Shown: positions 15,036-29,388, counted from the first letter of the stretch. The stretch: DNA of 64,000 nucleotides from Lottia gigantea (GCF_000327385.1 NW_008710145.1:1721574-1785573), one strand, 5' to 3'. A program made the numbers and translations. The notes: a model not told the origin generated them from the sequence alone.

Positions 15036-15251
15036 ATGTCATCTAAAATTCTCGTCCTCGAGGTATTTATATTAATGTTTATTATTATATGTAATCATTT
15101 AACATGTCAAATATTTGCTAGACACAAAACAGGTGATGGAAAAGGGAACAAGCCCTGGGAATTTCTTTATGACGAAATATCTTACATTGGTTCCTGTAAC
15201 TACATGCCTGCCGGGGAGTGGAATATTTGCATCATCCGCCATACTGTCTGA
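15036..15251 (+). CDS. Possible small secreted peptide, 71 residues
   Basis: The frame opens with a hydrophobic stretch (residues 4-24, VLEVFILMFIIICNHLTC) that fits a signal peptide. It ends in a short hydrophilic tail with two cysteines. A TATATAAG lies at 14814-14821, about 215 bases before the ATG, and would place a start site near 14845. Against it: a short ATG frame at 15020 overlaps the start, the tail is not a known hormone or toxin, and the frame may run through a splice site. I do not recognise the family. It is a weak candidate. Confidence 0.25.
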   Translation: MSSKILVLEVFILMFIIICNHLTCQIFARHKTGDGKGNKPWEFLYDEISYIGSCNYMPAGEWNICIIRHTV

Positions 15252-17458
15252 TAAACCACGTTTTAGAACATATCAGTAATTACGGAAATGTTTCCAGGGT
15301 TTTATACAGTCTGAAGATATGATCAGAATATGGCGACGATTTAAACGCAAAATAATTTATCTCTTTTACAACATGTTTGAAGATTTGGCTTGCAGCACAC
15401 AAATGATACAAAACGCAACAACGCTCTGTTGGTGGTACGTTTTGTACACCAATAACAGCCTTGTGGAATTCCAATGCATAATCTGTGATATCATTCATTT
15501 TTATGCACTGTATGTGAGTTAAGCACAATGTATTAATACACTTTACTTAATATTTGCCATTCAAATGAATTCTCTCAAGATACTAATTGAATCAATGTTC
15601 ATTGTTATCAATATTTGTTAAAAAATATTGATCTAGCCTTTACGGTCTTATTTAATATTCTTTTTTTATCAAACTTGTTGTATATTGCTGTTATTTAATA
15701 CTGTTACGACACCCACTCTGAATAAAAAAAATGTAAAAGTTTTATATACGAGGTTTCGGTTAGAAAACTGTAACCTCTTAAATCAAGACCTCATACTTAA
15801 TTGGAATCTTAGTATTATACCACGGGGAACTGGAATTTGTGCACATAACGTCCTTTATGCAGTATGATGACCTACAATTCTCACAGTTCTTGGTGTTGGT
15901 GATAACCTAGGAAGGTCAATGGTTGTAGTTAATCAACGTCAAAACACTTCCCGAAATCCAACACCAAAACCAAAACAGGATATTTCATGTATATGTTATT
16001 TTTTAAATTTTAAATATTATAAAATAATTAATTGGTTTCACGTTTATTTTCCTATACTACTAAAGTTCCTTCTGCCAAAGACACGTATGCATACACAAAA
16101 GATGTTATATGCTTCTGAATCGTTGTGACAGCAGAGAGTTGCTGATGGCTATAACGGAAGTAATCGAAATACCCAGACACAGCAGAAGATTCATATTTGC
16201 ATAAGGTGACCTATATTGGACAAGTTTTGGAAATTTTGTGTTTCTAAATTAACTCAACACAGAAATGTAAGAAAATGTTTTTACGTAATTAAAAGCAGCT
16301 TATTAGATTTTACTATTTTATCATTAATTGAAATCAAAATGGTGGAATGAGAAGATAATTTGTTTTGTAATAAAATATAGCGAGAATCTAGAAATATAAG
16401 ATGAAGAAATCAAGAATTATAACTTATCTAATTAACCAGTAATTTCACTGGTACGATTTCATTTGTACCATTGTTAATGTAAGCGTAAATTCTATCAGAA
16501 CATCAATGTACGGTTTGTTAGTTTAATAGAAGATCTGTTAAATCCACAACAGCTGTAACAAAACATCTTCTATTACATTTTAAAGGTAGCCATACCCCTC
16601 TGTAGACTCCGAGCTACAGTTATATCATGCAAAATGCCAAATCTCTGATGCCAACATGAGTATTAGTTACAGTATCAGTATCGATATTTTTTCTATCAGT
16701 ATTTCTGTTTTGATTTGTTTCTTATCTGCATTGTTAAATAAAAAGAAATACCGCATTTTAAATGCATCAGAATTTATCATTACAATCCATAGTTGACGTT
16801 AATCTGAGAATCCATTTCCACACAATAATAAAAAATGTATAAGTTACTGAACAATTCCAGTTTTGATTGCAATGACCATCTTCAACACCTTCTTCAAAAC
16901 ATGTATTCAATAGGTCAAAATGTCAGATTTAATGTATACAACTGTGACAATCTCTATTCGGAAACCTTATATTGAGATTTTGCTTTGGTACATTGTATGA
17001 AAATCCGATATTTCCGGTTAAATCATGGAAAAAAGCACATTGATTAAATTTTTTCGAACACATGTTTTAATTAGTACATCACACCCAAAATCACATTCTC
17101 TCCATAAAAAATTGTTTTTCAATCTGTTATCTGCCTTCTTTTTATCTTGTCTATCAATACACTTAATTAAAACTACAATGTTTCTATTGTTTTCTTTCAA
17201 AATACTCAGTATCTTCAAAGTAAATGAAACATCACATATTGAGCTTCCAGTTTCTTCTTCATTGGATTGTTTTAAAGGTAACTTTAAATATGACAGCGAT
17301 TTTTTAATTACACATAACACAGTGCTTTGGAATACACATCTAACAATTATCGAAGGAAAACTATATATGCAATACTTGCAAACACTTACAATACTGTCAG
17401 TTAAATACGTTTAATTCTTATCGTCATACTTTCACAAATCAGAGTTGTTGTGATAATT
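15252..17458. other. Gene-free stretch
   Basis: Only AT-driven chance frames were seen, including two that overlap on opposite strands at 17018-17414. No repeat or RNA gene was recognised. Confidence 0.5.
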
Positions 17459-17931
17459 TGTCACTCAACAAGTTTTGTTAGTAATATTTCACTCAACAAC
17501 AGTTGTTAGTAATACTTCACTCAACAAGCTTTGTTGGTAATACTTCACTCAACAAGAGTTGCTAATAATACTTCACTCAACTAGACTTTTTACTAATACT
17601 TCACTCAACAAGGGTTGTTACTAATACAAGAGCTCTTAGTAATACTTCACTCAACAAGAGATTTTAGTAATATTTCATTCAACAAGAGTTGTTAGTAATA
17701 CTTCACTCAACTATAGTTGTTAGTAATACATGTACTACAGTTAAAAAGAGTTGTTAGTGATACATGTTCTTCAGTTAAAAGAATTGTTAGTGATACATGT
17801 ACTTTACTTAAAAAGAGTTGTTTGTAATGCATGCTCTTCAGTTATAAAGAGTTGTTAGTTATACATGTACTGCCCTTAATAAGAGTTGTTACTAATACTA
17901 AACAAAACTTACCTCAACAAGAGTTGTTAAA
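17459..17931 (+). repeat. 28-bp minisatellite with an internal AACAA/TTGTT dyad
   Basis: The consensus unit is close to TTCACTCAACAAGAG followed by TTGTTAGTAATAC, 28 bases. About ten units are readable up to 17730. They are followed by a diverged sub-family of roughly 33-base units carrying ACATGTACT and AAAAAGAGTTGTTAGTGAT. Most units can fold as AACAA-3 nt-TTGTT. The array is degraded and carries no frame. Confidence 0.85.
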
Positions 17932-20617
17932 ATGCTTATCTATTGTTTACTGTTGTTAAAACTTTATTTCTAATGCACCTGCTTCATTATGCCGTTGGCT
18001 AGCATTTCATACAATTTTAGTTTCTTATTTCCTTACCAGAAAAATATTGAAAACAAACACATGCAAAAAGTTGATTTACACATGTATTCATCTAAAATAA
18101 CAAATCAACATGCAATATTTACCTAAATTATATCTCATAAAAAAATCTTATCTAATGAGGTAAATCAACTAATTACTAAATTATTTAAAACATGTTTTAA
18201 TTTGCTGAATTCAAGCCTATCGAGTTTCTGTAGAGTTATATCTAAGTGAAATATCATCCAGAATAACCAGTATTTGACGAGTTGACGATCAAGCGGGATT
18301 ACAACTAGCTGTAATAGTAGAAAACATCAGAAGAATTACGGATAATGAGTGGATTAGTCTAGGAGTAGTTTAGACTCTAATATTATCGTTTCTATAGAAT
18401 TATAACTGGTTGCTAACACGTCTGGTCTACCCATATTTCTATATTTCTTCTAGTATGTCTGTATGTATATTAAATGATTTATTTATATTCAAAAACCTAG
18501 ATAACAAATATATCTTGGGAGCCTGATGACTGTTTTATGGTCAGGAAATTACCACAAATCGTCTCTGGGTAAGCTTAAGATAAAACCATCTACAAGACAG
18601 GCTGCTAAAATAAACATGACTTTACCACATGAAATGTAAATATTATGCATACAAGCTAGATGATTACTATTCAAACAATATTCATTGTAGATTGCTGTGC
18701 ATCATAATCGTGGCAGTGCCCATTTCAAACACACGATCTTTGTAATACCATGTATATACTTAAATAACATTGTGGAAGCAAAAATATTTCGCACGATGTT
18801 CAATTTAGGAATTCAAAATGAATAATATAAGCGAAATGGAATTTCCGGAAGGGAAAACTAAGAGTTAGCAAGCTGTGCTTTGCTAAATAAATATCTGTAT
18901 TGTTTCGATATGAATTGACGATATGAAATTTATTATCCCTTTCAAACTTTACGGGGGTAATTAAAATTTGGTTCCTTGTTACTACATCCAAATAAACTTT
19001 TTTCTTTTACATCTTAGAATCTAAAATACGCTGAGAGTAATTTGTTATTTTATTTAAATAGAGTTCTTACAATGCCAAAATTAACTCGGCACCTGTGAAG
19101 TTTCTTCTATCTTTGTAATTTGAACAAACTGTGCATATTTTACTAAGATTAGAACTGATATTTACCAGAATAAGAAAGGACACAGGCCGCGTGAGAAACA
19201 AAGAATTTCACGTCTGCCATTACATGCCTGACGCGCCAAATTAAGCAGGAGGTCCTCCAACCACAGCTGCACACACATCACTCGATGCGGTGGACAGATT
19301 CCAACGCCTATATTTTTTAGAAAGAAAATAGTTGCTCAGTTTTCACTCGAATAATTGGTGCCTATTCCAACTGTCAATCAAAATCGTTTCACTGAAAGAA
19401 TTTTAAAGACATTGAAGAGATAACAAAATCTGTTCAATACTGAACTGTAGATAACTTCGCATTGTTTCGGACATTATTATACTTACTGTTACATATAAGT
19501 GTATATCAACATGACTGTGTAAGAAAACAAAGGGTTATTCTGTCTGCTCAAGGTTTGGTATAAAATATTAATTTACAAATGGCACCTAATATTATGGATT
19601 AATAAATGGTATACAATGGAACAAAACTATTTAATTTGTAAATTATTAGGTGAAGCCAATAAAAAAATGCGTTTAGTTACTTCTCTCTATAAAAGACATC
19701 CAGTTCTCAAAATACAAAAGGTCGAATGTCCATTTTCGAGCCACTTTTCTTCTGGAAGGCCGCTTGATGCGGTTGGTCAGTTTTTTAGTTGAGATCATTC
19801 TATCCAATATTGGCACTCATTTGCCCTATAATAAACTAAAAAAGAAAGAAATTTCGTGACGATTTTCATCTTTGCATCCACGTGAGATTTCCAATTAGTG
19901 AGATCACCTATAAGGCATTTTGCAAATCGATACCTACAGAAATTAATTTCGTTGTGCGTGTGTATATTCTTCTTGAAAATACTCTTAAAGGAATGCAATA
20001 TCTTTAAGAATTAGTCCTTCTAATAGTTTATAATTGCAACAATGCTCATTACAAGGTTTGTCTATATTAGTCCAAGTAAAAGTAAAAAATATAAACGCAA
20101 ACTGTCTTTTCTTTTCCATTCTACCTGATTTCGTGCAGATTAAGAACAAATCTTGATCTTGGAAGCAAGAAATTTTAAGTTCAATATCGACTTTGTATCA
20201 ACAACAATCTTTTTAATGTGAGTCATTAACAAGATAATATTATGGCGCCAATCATTCGATTTTCATGGAAAGTTTGTAGAAGTATCAGAAATCAAACCAC
20301 GGTTACAGGAAGTCACTAGTCCATCAAATGTTGGAGCTAGTTAAATACCAGTTTTATTTTAATAGTCCGTTTTGCTTACAGAAATAACAATGTCACGTAA
20401 TGACTGGTTTAAACAGTGGTCTTGTAGAACTATTTAGAATTATAGTCAGTACTATTGTCCATCCATCAATAAGATATATCCGAGTTAAACATACAATAAA
20501 CTTTAAAGTCTAACTTTGGCGAAAACCTTTTGTATGGGTTTAAAGTTGAAGTTGATCCTTCCCAAACACCAGCCCTGCTTTCAAGTTGCAAAACGTTTCG
20601 AAGCTGTTTTTTTTTTA
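17932..20617. other. Gene-free stretch
   Basis: No coding or structured element recognised. Confidence 0.5.
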
Positions 20618-21176
20618 AATTTTATATGCACCCACATGGAATGTGACAGCCGTTCAATTTTAGCCCTTAAACACTCTAGCAGGCACAATTCTGAATGGAT
20701 TTCGACGAAACTTGGAGTGAGTGTTTGTTATCACTCAAGAATGAACCCTATCGAAAATCAAAAGAATATAAAAATATTTAGTAGGAGTTATTGCCCTTGT
20801 TCTCGAATACGCGTTCAATGTTTAGCTCGTAAACACTCTAGAAGGCACAATTCTTTATGGATTTTGACGAAATTTTGTGAGTGTTCGCTATCACCCAAGG
20901 ATGAACTCTATTGAAAATCAGATAAATCGAAAAATATCCAATATGGGTTATTGCTTTCAATTTTAGCTCGTAAAAGCTAAAAGGTACCATAAAACCAGAT
21001 TTCGACCTAACTTGGTAATATTTTTTAGTATCGCCTCAAAAAGTTCAAAAGAAGTGTATGACTGAAGGTTAAATATTTCATACTGGTAATTGTTACTGTA
21101 CTGCCAAATATTTTTATTCAAAATCAAAGCTGCCAGTGGGTGTATATTAACTTGCCTGGCAAGCTATCTTACTATG
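20618..21176 (+). repeat. Dispersed composite repeat, copy 1
   Basis: The copy begins near the CCCACATGGAATGTG head and contains about three degenerate units of roughly 140-160 bases. Each unit carries the pattern CGTAAACACTCTAGAAGGCA, then TTTCGACGAAACTTGG, then ATCACCCAAGGATGAAC. It ends with CTTGCCTGGCAAGCTATC. The same order of blocks and the same end occur at 53795-54560, and the head alone at 52850-52915. The open frame at 20516-20914 is a by-product of the repeat. Non-autonomous and of unknown class. Confidence 0.8.
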
Positions 21177-24100
21177 ATTAAACTATTTCTTATCAATAAG
21201 TTTCTGACACCAATAAGACTAAGCGAAAAGGACAGTTATAGCTTGTTCAGCTTAACCTCTGTATTGTCTAAACGTGTGTTTCGTAAGAAGAAATGGCAAA
21301 ATACTCTGTCAACCCCTAGTGGAAAATTTTATGATCAAACCTTTAAATATATTCAGATTAGTGAGAAAGTATTCTTTCGTTTGAAACAAACCCTATAATT
21401 TCCCGTTACTTGTATACAATAACAATATATCTTGTAGACACTTTCAGATAATACACCTACTAGTTAAATAGCTATTCTACTTAATCTTGTCTTTCAGTTT
21501 CTCTTAACAGTTTTACTGATTTACCTGTATATCTCTTATAACCTGGTTCATTCTTTCCTGTGGGATGCCCAAGAGATCTTGAGTATATCTGGAACAATTT
21601 TAATTTCTATTACTTCATTATAAGCAAAAATTGTTGAAATGTCGTATGTTTGTTCGATATCTTGACACTTATCCACCGTTCAAATTAAGCCATTAGGGTC
21701 TCCCGAAGGAAAAGTGGTATCATAGATGACATTTGGTGGCTCGACGAGTTCAGATTGCTCGAAAATTTGTCGTTTAGCGATTTGAAGCTTTATACGCTTT
21801 GCTCGGCATCTGGACCAAGGAGAAGAAAGTTGTTCTCCTATAACTGATTCCTTTTCTGCAGAACAATTTGAGGACCTTGACCTGACAGTTCCTCAGTGAG
21901 CTCCTGAAACGAATTGTCTAGCACAATAAGATGGAAAAGAGTACATTGGTTCATTTTGTTTTATTTACTTCAGCTAAAAAAGAATACTTAGTTATAAGGT
22001 TTCATAGATACGACAATGTTTCAAAACAGTGTTATACTTTCCTATACGAAAATCTCAACTTTCGTGATTTATCACTCCAAATTGGTTAGAAAACGATTTA
22101 TAAGAGATTCTGAAAGATTCGGACAATTAGATAGAAAGCACTATTATATAGATATTGAATAATCATTGAATTAGTGTCTATTCCATTATCTTTTACCTTG
22201 CCTCATTGACTATCGTATAATATCAGCAATATAATAATGATGTGAGATATGGAGGAGTAAATTGAACGAAATCCCGATGATTGACAGGATTTTATCAAGG
22301 GTTAAGTGATGTTATTATGGAGCCAATAAATACTAAATAGAAATATAGATTCAATCACTACTAATCATTTTAACTTACATTTCCAACAAATCAGATATAT
22401 TTTATCTCATGGGAACCCGACAATCAGATTTATCTAATGAAAGAGTCGCAATAACAGCCTCTGGTATAATGGAACATGTTAGTAGTATACTGCATTGAGG
22501 AATTTCCATTTAAGCATGACGTGTGAAGCACATACTGTCGTTGTGTGACTAATCAAAGTACAGGGTAAATTTTGCAGACTTGTAGAAAGGGTGGAAGGTT
22601 TGAAAGGAACGTTCCTGCATGTGCAATCTAATGATGATAGATTCGAGACTGTAAAGCACACGTATCATTCAGAAACCATAAGATCTAAGTTAACATGTTT
22701 CTGACATCAAATAGTCTTTATAACTCATCTGCGATTGATGTAAATCTTAGGCTATAGGCTTTAACAATGTTCCCGTGACATTTGTCCGTCTACAATCTGG
22801 AAAAATTTATGTATATCAGATATTGAAAGACGCCAAGAACAGTCAACTGCAGTGACTGCATCTCATAATTCAGAAATAATTCAGATAATGTACGTCATCT
22901 GTGTTCCGATTTCTTATGAGCCTGGCATCTAAAAGACCCTAATAATCCATTTGTTGGTGATATTAAGAAATATTTATGGGGAAGGTCGGTGACATCTAAT
23001 GAATACAGATTGAAGAAGGTGTGGTAGCAGCCTGTACAAGACAAAAGATATTAAAGAATTAGCCTGATCAGGTTACACGTTGTTAATTGTGTTTTTGGAC
23101 AGACAGAGAGACTGGGAGATGGTAGAAGGCACTAATTAGTCAGTAATTCCGTCCTACACGACATTTATTTTATTATACCTCAGTAATAACAAAGACACTT
23201 TATCAAAATTCCTCTTTACTTCTTTTTTCTCGTGTTACATCGTTAAACAACACTATTTCAACATTTTACTGTTACTCCGATACATCACTGATCAGCAAGA
23301 CTCACAAAGCATCCGTAGTAAAAAGACACAATTTTTCTATAGACAAGTTAAAAAAAAACCCTTATAACTGCCATGAATATGATTTCTTTAAAAAAAAACC
23401 TGATGCTAGTCTGTGTGTTGTGTGCAATAAAATATTAATTTTTATGCTTTTTGAACGTTTTATTGATATAAATGTAAAAAAATTATTGGCTTTCACCTAC
23501 ATTACCACACTCCTGAAGCTGCTTTTCTGAAAACTGTAGTTTCTAATCTCAGAAATAGTTAAAATATTGATGGACATTTTCCCTCAGTTTCGTTATGCAT
23601 TTAAACCACGTAAAAAAATAGTTTAACACGATTTCGCCCTTTCCAGAACAAAGAACCACTGACCTGAGATGTGGTTTATGAAATTCTGATATGAATTGGT
23701 ATCTTGCCAATTGTTTGCTATAATACTATAATTGATTTAGAATAATAGAGTTAGTGATTTAAGTTACAACTAGTAGAAATGACAATTTGTTAATTTGAGA
23801 CTTTCTGCTTGTCAACTTGACTGACCAAATACCCATTAGAAACATGACTAAACATTATATTTGATAATTATTTATATAATGAATAATTCAGACCCAATCT
23901 CAAGAGACGTCAAATCATTGATAATGGGTCGCGGTTTTGTCTGCTTTATTCCTGAGTAACAAACATCTGTACCGAACTTTTAACTGGTACTTAAAACACG
24001 TGTCAACTTACTCGCCAACCATCGGAGGCTTATAACAGACAATCACGAAATTCATTAAAAGGGAATATGACACAAAAACCTGGTTGTCTTTAAAAACACT

Positions 24101-27100
24101 TGCTTAATAAGGACCCTTTTAAATAATACATTTGACACTAATTTCTATCCAATGTCTTATTAATTTTGACTTCTGTCACCCATCAGACAGTTTAAATCAA
24201 ATTGCAGAAAAAGCTTTTAGAGACTCATTCTAAAAAAAATCTACCTGCTTGAAACGAATAACACAATAGTATTAACACTGTATTATGGATCCATTTTGGA
24301 TAGTCCACATATCTATTGTTATGGATTTTATATCTCAGACAAATTATTTAGCACACGGTGGAGAATCAATTGTGAAATTATATTAGAAGAGACTGTATGA
24401 CGGTTTCACGAGTACACGACAGGAACTGTAGGCATCACTTGAATAGATTCAATTCAAAAAGTTGTATGGTAAACATTTCCCAAGTATTTTCAAGATGTCA
24501 ATATGGATATTTTCGTGACATTTTGAAAGATATTCCATCGAAGTTTAAACTTTTTGACAATAATGTGACATGCAGCTATATTAAAACATCATACATGATA
24601 ATTGACATTCTGAATGTTTACATGATTCCAGATGTATTCTTGATAAAATGGCGGATAGTTGATTGTTCAAATGCATATAACGCATCGCCGTCTAAAATTC
24701 ATCTCATTTGAATGTAAATAATGGATCTCAGAATTCTAGGAACAATGGATACAGTTGTGTCAGGTTCTGAAACAACAAACATGGTCAATGAAATTGGGTG
24801 CCAAATAAGGATCAAATATATATACCATATTTAAAAGACTATCAATATTAATATTATTTGCTTTTAGACACAAAAAAGCAGGCCGTATAGGATACAACAC
24901 CACACTACAAGAGACGAAGCCCCGTGTTTAAAGAAGACAGATTTTAATGTTAGTTCTCCACCAATTTCATTTAAGTTTTTCTTGGAAGCATCGTGACCTA
25001 GTACCTTTGTCTTGTGTCCGCAATGGTGTAATTCACCATGGATGCATGAACATTTGAATAGAAAAACTCTAAAACTTCAAGTATTCTAAAAATAAAAACC
25101 ATTTCCAATCCATTGAAACTGCGACCAAGGCGCAACTTTGGAAGGTCATGAACTGTTCGTCCTATGGTCAACATAATTTACTACGAAATACACACTAGAT
25201 ACAGAAATAGACGGAATGGAGGAGTTGAAGTAGATGTTAAACCACCCAGACGACATTTTTACAACCAGTTATATAGCTAAGATTAGCATCAAAGAGAAAG
25301 TTTGAAACGATAACAAGACAGGTCGCCATTGCAAATCATGGCTTGTCACCTGTCACCTTATCATGTCATTAACATACCTTTACTTCTATTTACCTGTATC
25401 AACAGATAGTAAATACAGTTGCGTGTACTGGATCTCAAATGGACATAGTTAATTAATTTGTATGCCTTGTTAACATTATACACGGTTCTTTCGGGTGCTT
25501 CTCATTAGGATAATGAGGTCAAGTATACTTCGAATACACATGACCTTATCTCCAACCTCACCAACTCCAGAATATATGGTTTGCTATTTAGGGTAAATTA
25601 ACATATCGTGAAAGTTTTTAAAAACTTGATCATACATGTACATTGCACGCATGTAGCTGGATATATGTGTGGTTGTTGTGATCAACCATGTGTCATGCGT
25701 CCATAAATATTCAACATCTGCAATAAAACGCTACGAGAAGGTTACCTGGTCACTGCTTCCGGTATGGACAAAATTGAGTTGGACTTGACAGCCTACTTTC
25801 ATTTTCCTATGCATGTTGACAGTAAATAATAGCTACATTGCAAATTCTGGTCTATATAGATGTGTATAAAAGGCATAACGCAAAGTAATATTTCAACCAC
25901 GATTCGCTTGAAGCAATAATTTATTAACAAAATACTCCCGTCTGCTTCTCCAGACCAATTTTACCTCTATTTCGTCGCGGCTACTAAAAAAGAAAATAGG
26001 ATTAGATCAATGTGTAAACAGAACGCAAAATCTTTATCAATGTTTCATGTTGAGAAAGCAATAATTAGACGTCTGCCGACTATAAAGGGGTATAACTCTA
26101 ACATCTAATATCTGGTCACTAACGTCTGGTAAAACAATATGTTCCAGAAAATCGCCTGGTATCGATCACAATCTCTTCGTTTTTTTCTTTGATCAAATCT
26201 TTTAATTAAAATTCTGTTTAGAATAAAAACAGACATTTGTGGCTATTTACAGAGAGACTAAAATATTAGAGACAACAGTCAATACCTTGGTAATTAAGTC
26301 GTGAGGACGACCATAGAAAAACTGTCAGATATCAATTGTATAATCTTAGTACCAATGCTACCAGTAACTACATGTCCACAAATCATACACGTGTGAAATG
26401 AATGATACTTTTTGTCTAAAGATGCATTGTTTTTTCGGTCGTTATAAAATCACGATAGCGATTAAACAAGTATTGTTCTAAGATAATATTTTTGACAATG
26501 AATTGATAATATTGTTTAGTTATCATGATATTGGTGTCAATAAAAACTCTAGACAGACAACCACAGTTCACTAGTGCACTGTAGGCCTTAATCTGATAAG
26601 ATAGCATTGTTTACTAATAACACATCATTGTAAAAGTTCATAGACATCTTCAGCTATTCCACATTATAAAATACCAATATTTTACGCTCTAAGACTACTG
26701 CTAAAAACAAAGCATTTTGAAGTTCATCTGTGTCTAAGTAAACTAATGATAAAATCGAATTATACAACCGGATAGGGTATAATGTTATTCATCCTGAACG
26801 TTGCAAGTGGCGTAAGCCCTTGGAGCTGTGGAATGACCATCTTTGTCTTATCATCAAAATGATTCATACTTCTTAAACCCTTGGTTACCATGGGGTAGTC
26901 TACCAGTTAACTTCTCAAAAAGTGTCTCAGAACATCTTTGACAATATAGTGTTTTATAATGATCACATTTAATTTGCCTCTTTATTTTTTGATTCTCCAT
27001 TACGTGTAAGAAAAAGAGGTAAGGGTACCATAGCGTAATGAGGTTCCGGTAGGAGTTCAAAATATTAGAAACCACTGCCTTAGAGGCTCTTAAGCTCTAT

Positions 27101-28734
27101 AAAATCTGGTTATAACTGGGATACCGATCCTACGTATGTTTTATGTTCTAAAAAACACCTTTTCGTGAGGCTGATGAAAAGACGAATATCTGTATTCGAT
27201 ATGGAAACTATTGAAATTGTCATTTCTTGTCTAAAACTACACCAACCTGAATATGTAAAAGAATCGTTGCTTTCACAGTTTAGTAATCTATTCATAATCT
27301 TATGTTATATTTTGCTTGATTTGGTAGATTTTCACGCCTTGTATTCACAATTTTTGTCAAAGTATTTGTGTTGGTATTAAGAAATCTAATCTCTGTTATT
27401 CTATCTTCTGTCAAAATATTCTAAACAATAGATATCTCTAGCTCTGTTCTGTTCACAGAGTAATGTACCGAAATCAAAATACTGGTCACGTTACTAAATA
27501 TATTTTATCAGCCAACGAACTTCTCTTGCAATCAATTTAGTTTACCTGCTCATTTTTCACATAATCGTATTGGTTTTAATATTAACACGTCTTTCTCGTA
27601 TCAGATTTTGACAGATCTTGATCAGCGACATGGTATCCGTCACATGATCAGGGGTTGACAGACCATGTGATCTCCTGTGTATTCCGTGATACATCAAGAT
27701 CACATTTCTTGTCCATTGTCCTACGACAAATTCGTCGAGTTCGCAGATGTAAATGAATCCAGATTAATTAAAGGCTTGAAAAGCTTAGAAGGATTTTTGT
27801 TGTTTCTACGTATATTATAGGCTGTAGATGTCTCGACATTTTATAAAAAGACCGTGACATTATCCATATTTTAATTGTTGGTTTTGTATCAAATGTCTAT
27901 CAAAATATAATATTTTTATAGGTATTTGGCTACATACAAAAGAAAACGCTACGCTTAAAACATGAATTAACACTGATACGACAAGAAAATATTCGCATTC
28001 TTTCAGGCGATACGCATTTCTTTTTTCGCCCAATTAATGTTAAATAATTACAAGGAAATCTATAATTAGTCCTTTCAAAGTTAATGCCTAGGAAAACGTG
28101 ATGATATTCCTGGCAAATACAATGCCTGAATAAAGTATATGGAGGTAAGCTAAAGAAACACGGAGAGGAAATCGGGATATGTGCTTTTTACGAATTTCTG
28201 TGTGGAAATAAAGAGCAGATATTTGCCAAAATTAAGCAACGAGCATATGCATTTAAGCTTTAAGGTGTATGTTTGTTTTAATTCTGTGATGAATTACAAC
28301 GATATCGTTATTTTTTTGGGATGTCGGCTAAATATTTTTGGTCCCGTTCATGGAGTTATATATATATGTACATCTATGGCCCCGTTATAAACCTTCGCTT
28401 GTGCCATTCTCATTGATCAAAACTAACTAGGAATATTCATGAGCATGAGATTTGTGACGGTAACGACCATTCTAACAATCTATTATGCCGTTTACATTGC
28501 TACAGGGTACCAAGGGAGATAACTTTGATTTTCCTAGTCATTAACCAGACCAAAATATTTAGATGATAGTAGTTTACTGATCTTCGGTCTGTTTAAGCTG
28601 GCAAGCTTTTAGACCGCCTTACAGCTAGACTTGGTTGTAAATTGTAATGAGTACGTTTGCGCAATGCAGGAGTGTTTGGTCTTATAATTTAAATTTAGAT
28701 TCGGATTAAATTTGCATGGTACGTCTTGGTTGGC
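21177..28734. other. Gene-free stretch with two doubtful frames
   Basis: A 71-codon ATG-less minus frame at 21680-21892 is listed separately. A 104-codon plus frame at 24397-24711 has no recognisable domain. No RNA gene or clear repeat was found. A small dyad (TCACATG/CATGTGA) lies at 27639-27671. Confidence 0.5.
21680..21892 (-). other. Open minus-strand frame without ATG, possible exon
   Basis: Stop-to-stop frame of 71 codons ending at a TGA (21680-21682). The peptide is polar and basic in its middle (SRCRAKRIKLQIAKRQIFEQ) and ends in DPNGLI. Possible splice acceptors (TTTCAG, CTGTCAG) lie just upstream on that strand. Base composition is less AT-rich than the surroundings. I recognise no family. 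It could be a terminal exon of an unseen gene or chance. Confidence 0.2.
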
Positions 28735-29300
28735 GCTGGGTGTCTAGCAGTCAGTCTGCTGATCTGTTGAATTTTAAATTGTCTTGGAATACTACCATTA
28801 TGTCTTTTTCTTGTGAAGATTGGATTAACATTTTTAAGATTTCATGGTCAGAGGAATTGGGTGTCGGTCTGTAGATTTTTGTATCGGCTTCGAAAATTTA
28901 ATGATTGAATGGACTGCATTTGGTAAATCATTGATATAGATCAGGGATAGGGAAGGACCAAGTAGGCCCCCACGCTTCCCTGAGGTATTCCACTATAAAC
29001 TTCCATCCATGGGAATTGTGCACCATTCAGCACAACTCTTTGTTTTCCCATGTAAAGCACTAGTCAATGTCACAAATAAAGAGATCTGTGGGTGGAGTTT
29101 TCATAGTTGGTATTTAGTTTTGAACATAAAGATCGTATGGGTATTGAGAGGCACAGTTTTGAATAATTCATTGGATTGGTATGCATAACACTTAACACTT
29201 AATGATCTATCCAGGTGTGCAAATGCTTTTCTTCTGTCAATTAAACCGATTTGGTACCGGTACACTATTTTCAATGCATCGTAATTTTTGAACAACCTTT
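28735..29300 (-). mobile_element. Decayed non-LTR (LINE) reverse transcriptase fragment, CR1/Jockey-like
   Basis: Reading down the minus strand, the fragment shows the order typical of a LINE reverse transcriptase. First comes a GLIDRRKAFAHLDRSL segment matching the usual D-x-KKAFD block (near 29240). Then comes SGIPQGSVG near 28985, the PQGS block, then YINDLP, and then ADTKIYRPTPNSSDHEIL at the ADD box position, followed by FQDNLKF. Several frameshifts lie between the blocks, and the acidic pair of the catalytic box is damaged. Only the fingers/palm part remains, with no endonuclease or tail. It is an old, dead 5'-truncated and 3'-truncated insertion upstream of the TMED gene. Confidence 0.8.
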
Positions 29301-29388
29301 TCTTTGTGGGCTAAGTTTACATATAGTACGAGTTATTTCCCCTGAACAATACTTTTTCTTTGGAGGTGCGTAAATGGAATGACTGTAA

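Noticed and set aside
17018-17414. Two overlapping frames of 100 and 129 codons
   Set aside because: Lysine, leucine and phenylalanine-rich products of AT-rich DNA on both strands with no domain.
20516-20914. 132-codon frame as a gene
   Set aside because: It lies mostly within the dispersed composite repeat and repeats the same peptide (KHSRRHNS) per unit.
24397-24711. 104-codon plus frame as a gene
   Set aside because: No recognisable domain and no supporting promoter or splice signals; kept only as a doubtful frame.
26854-27075. Minus frame with CDHYKTLYCQRC as a zinc-finger gene
   Set aside because: Cysteine and histidine spacing does not fit a known finger, and the frame is short and isolated.
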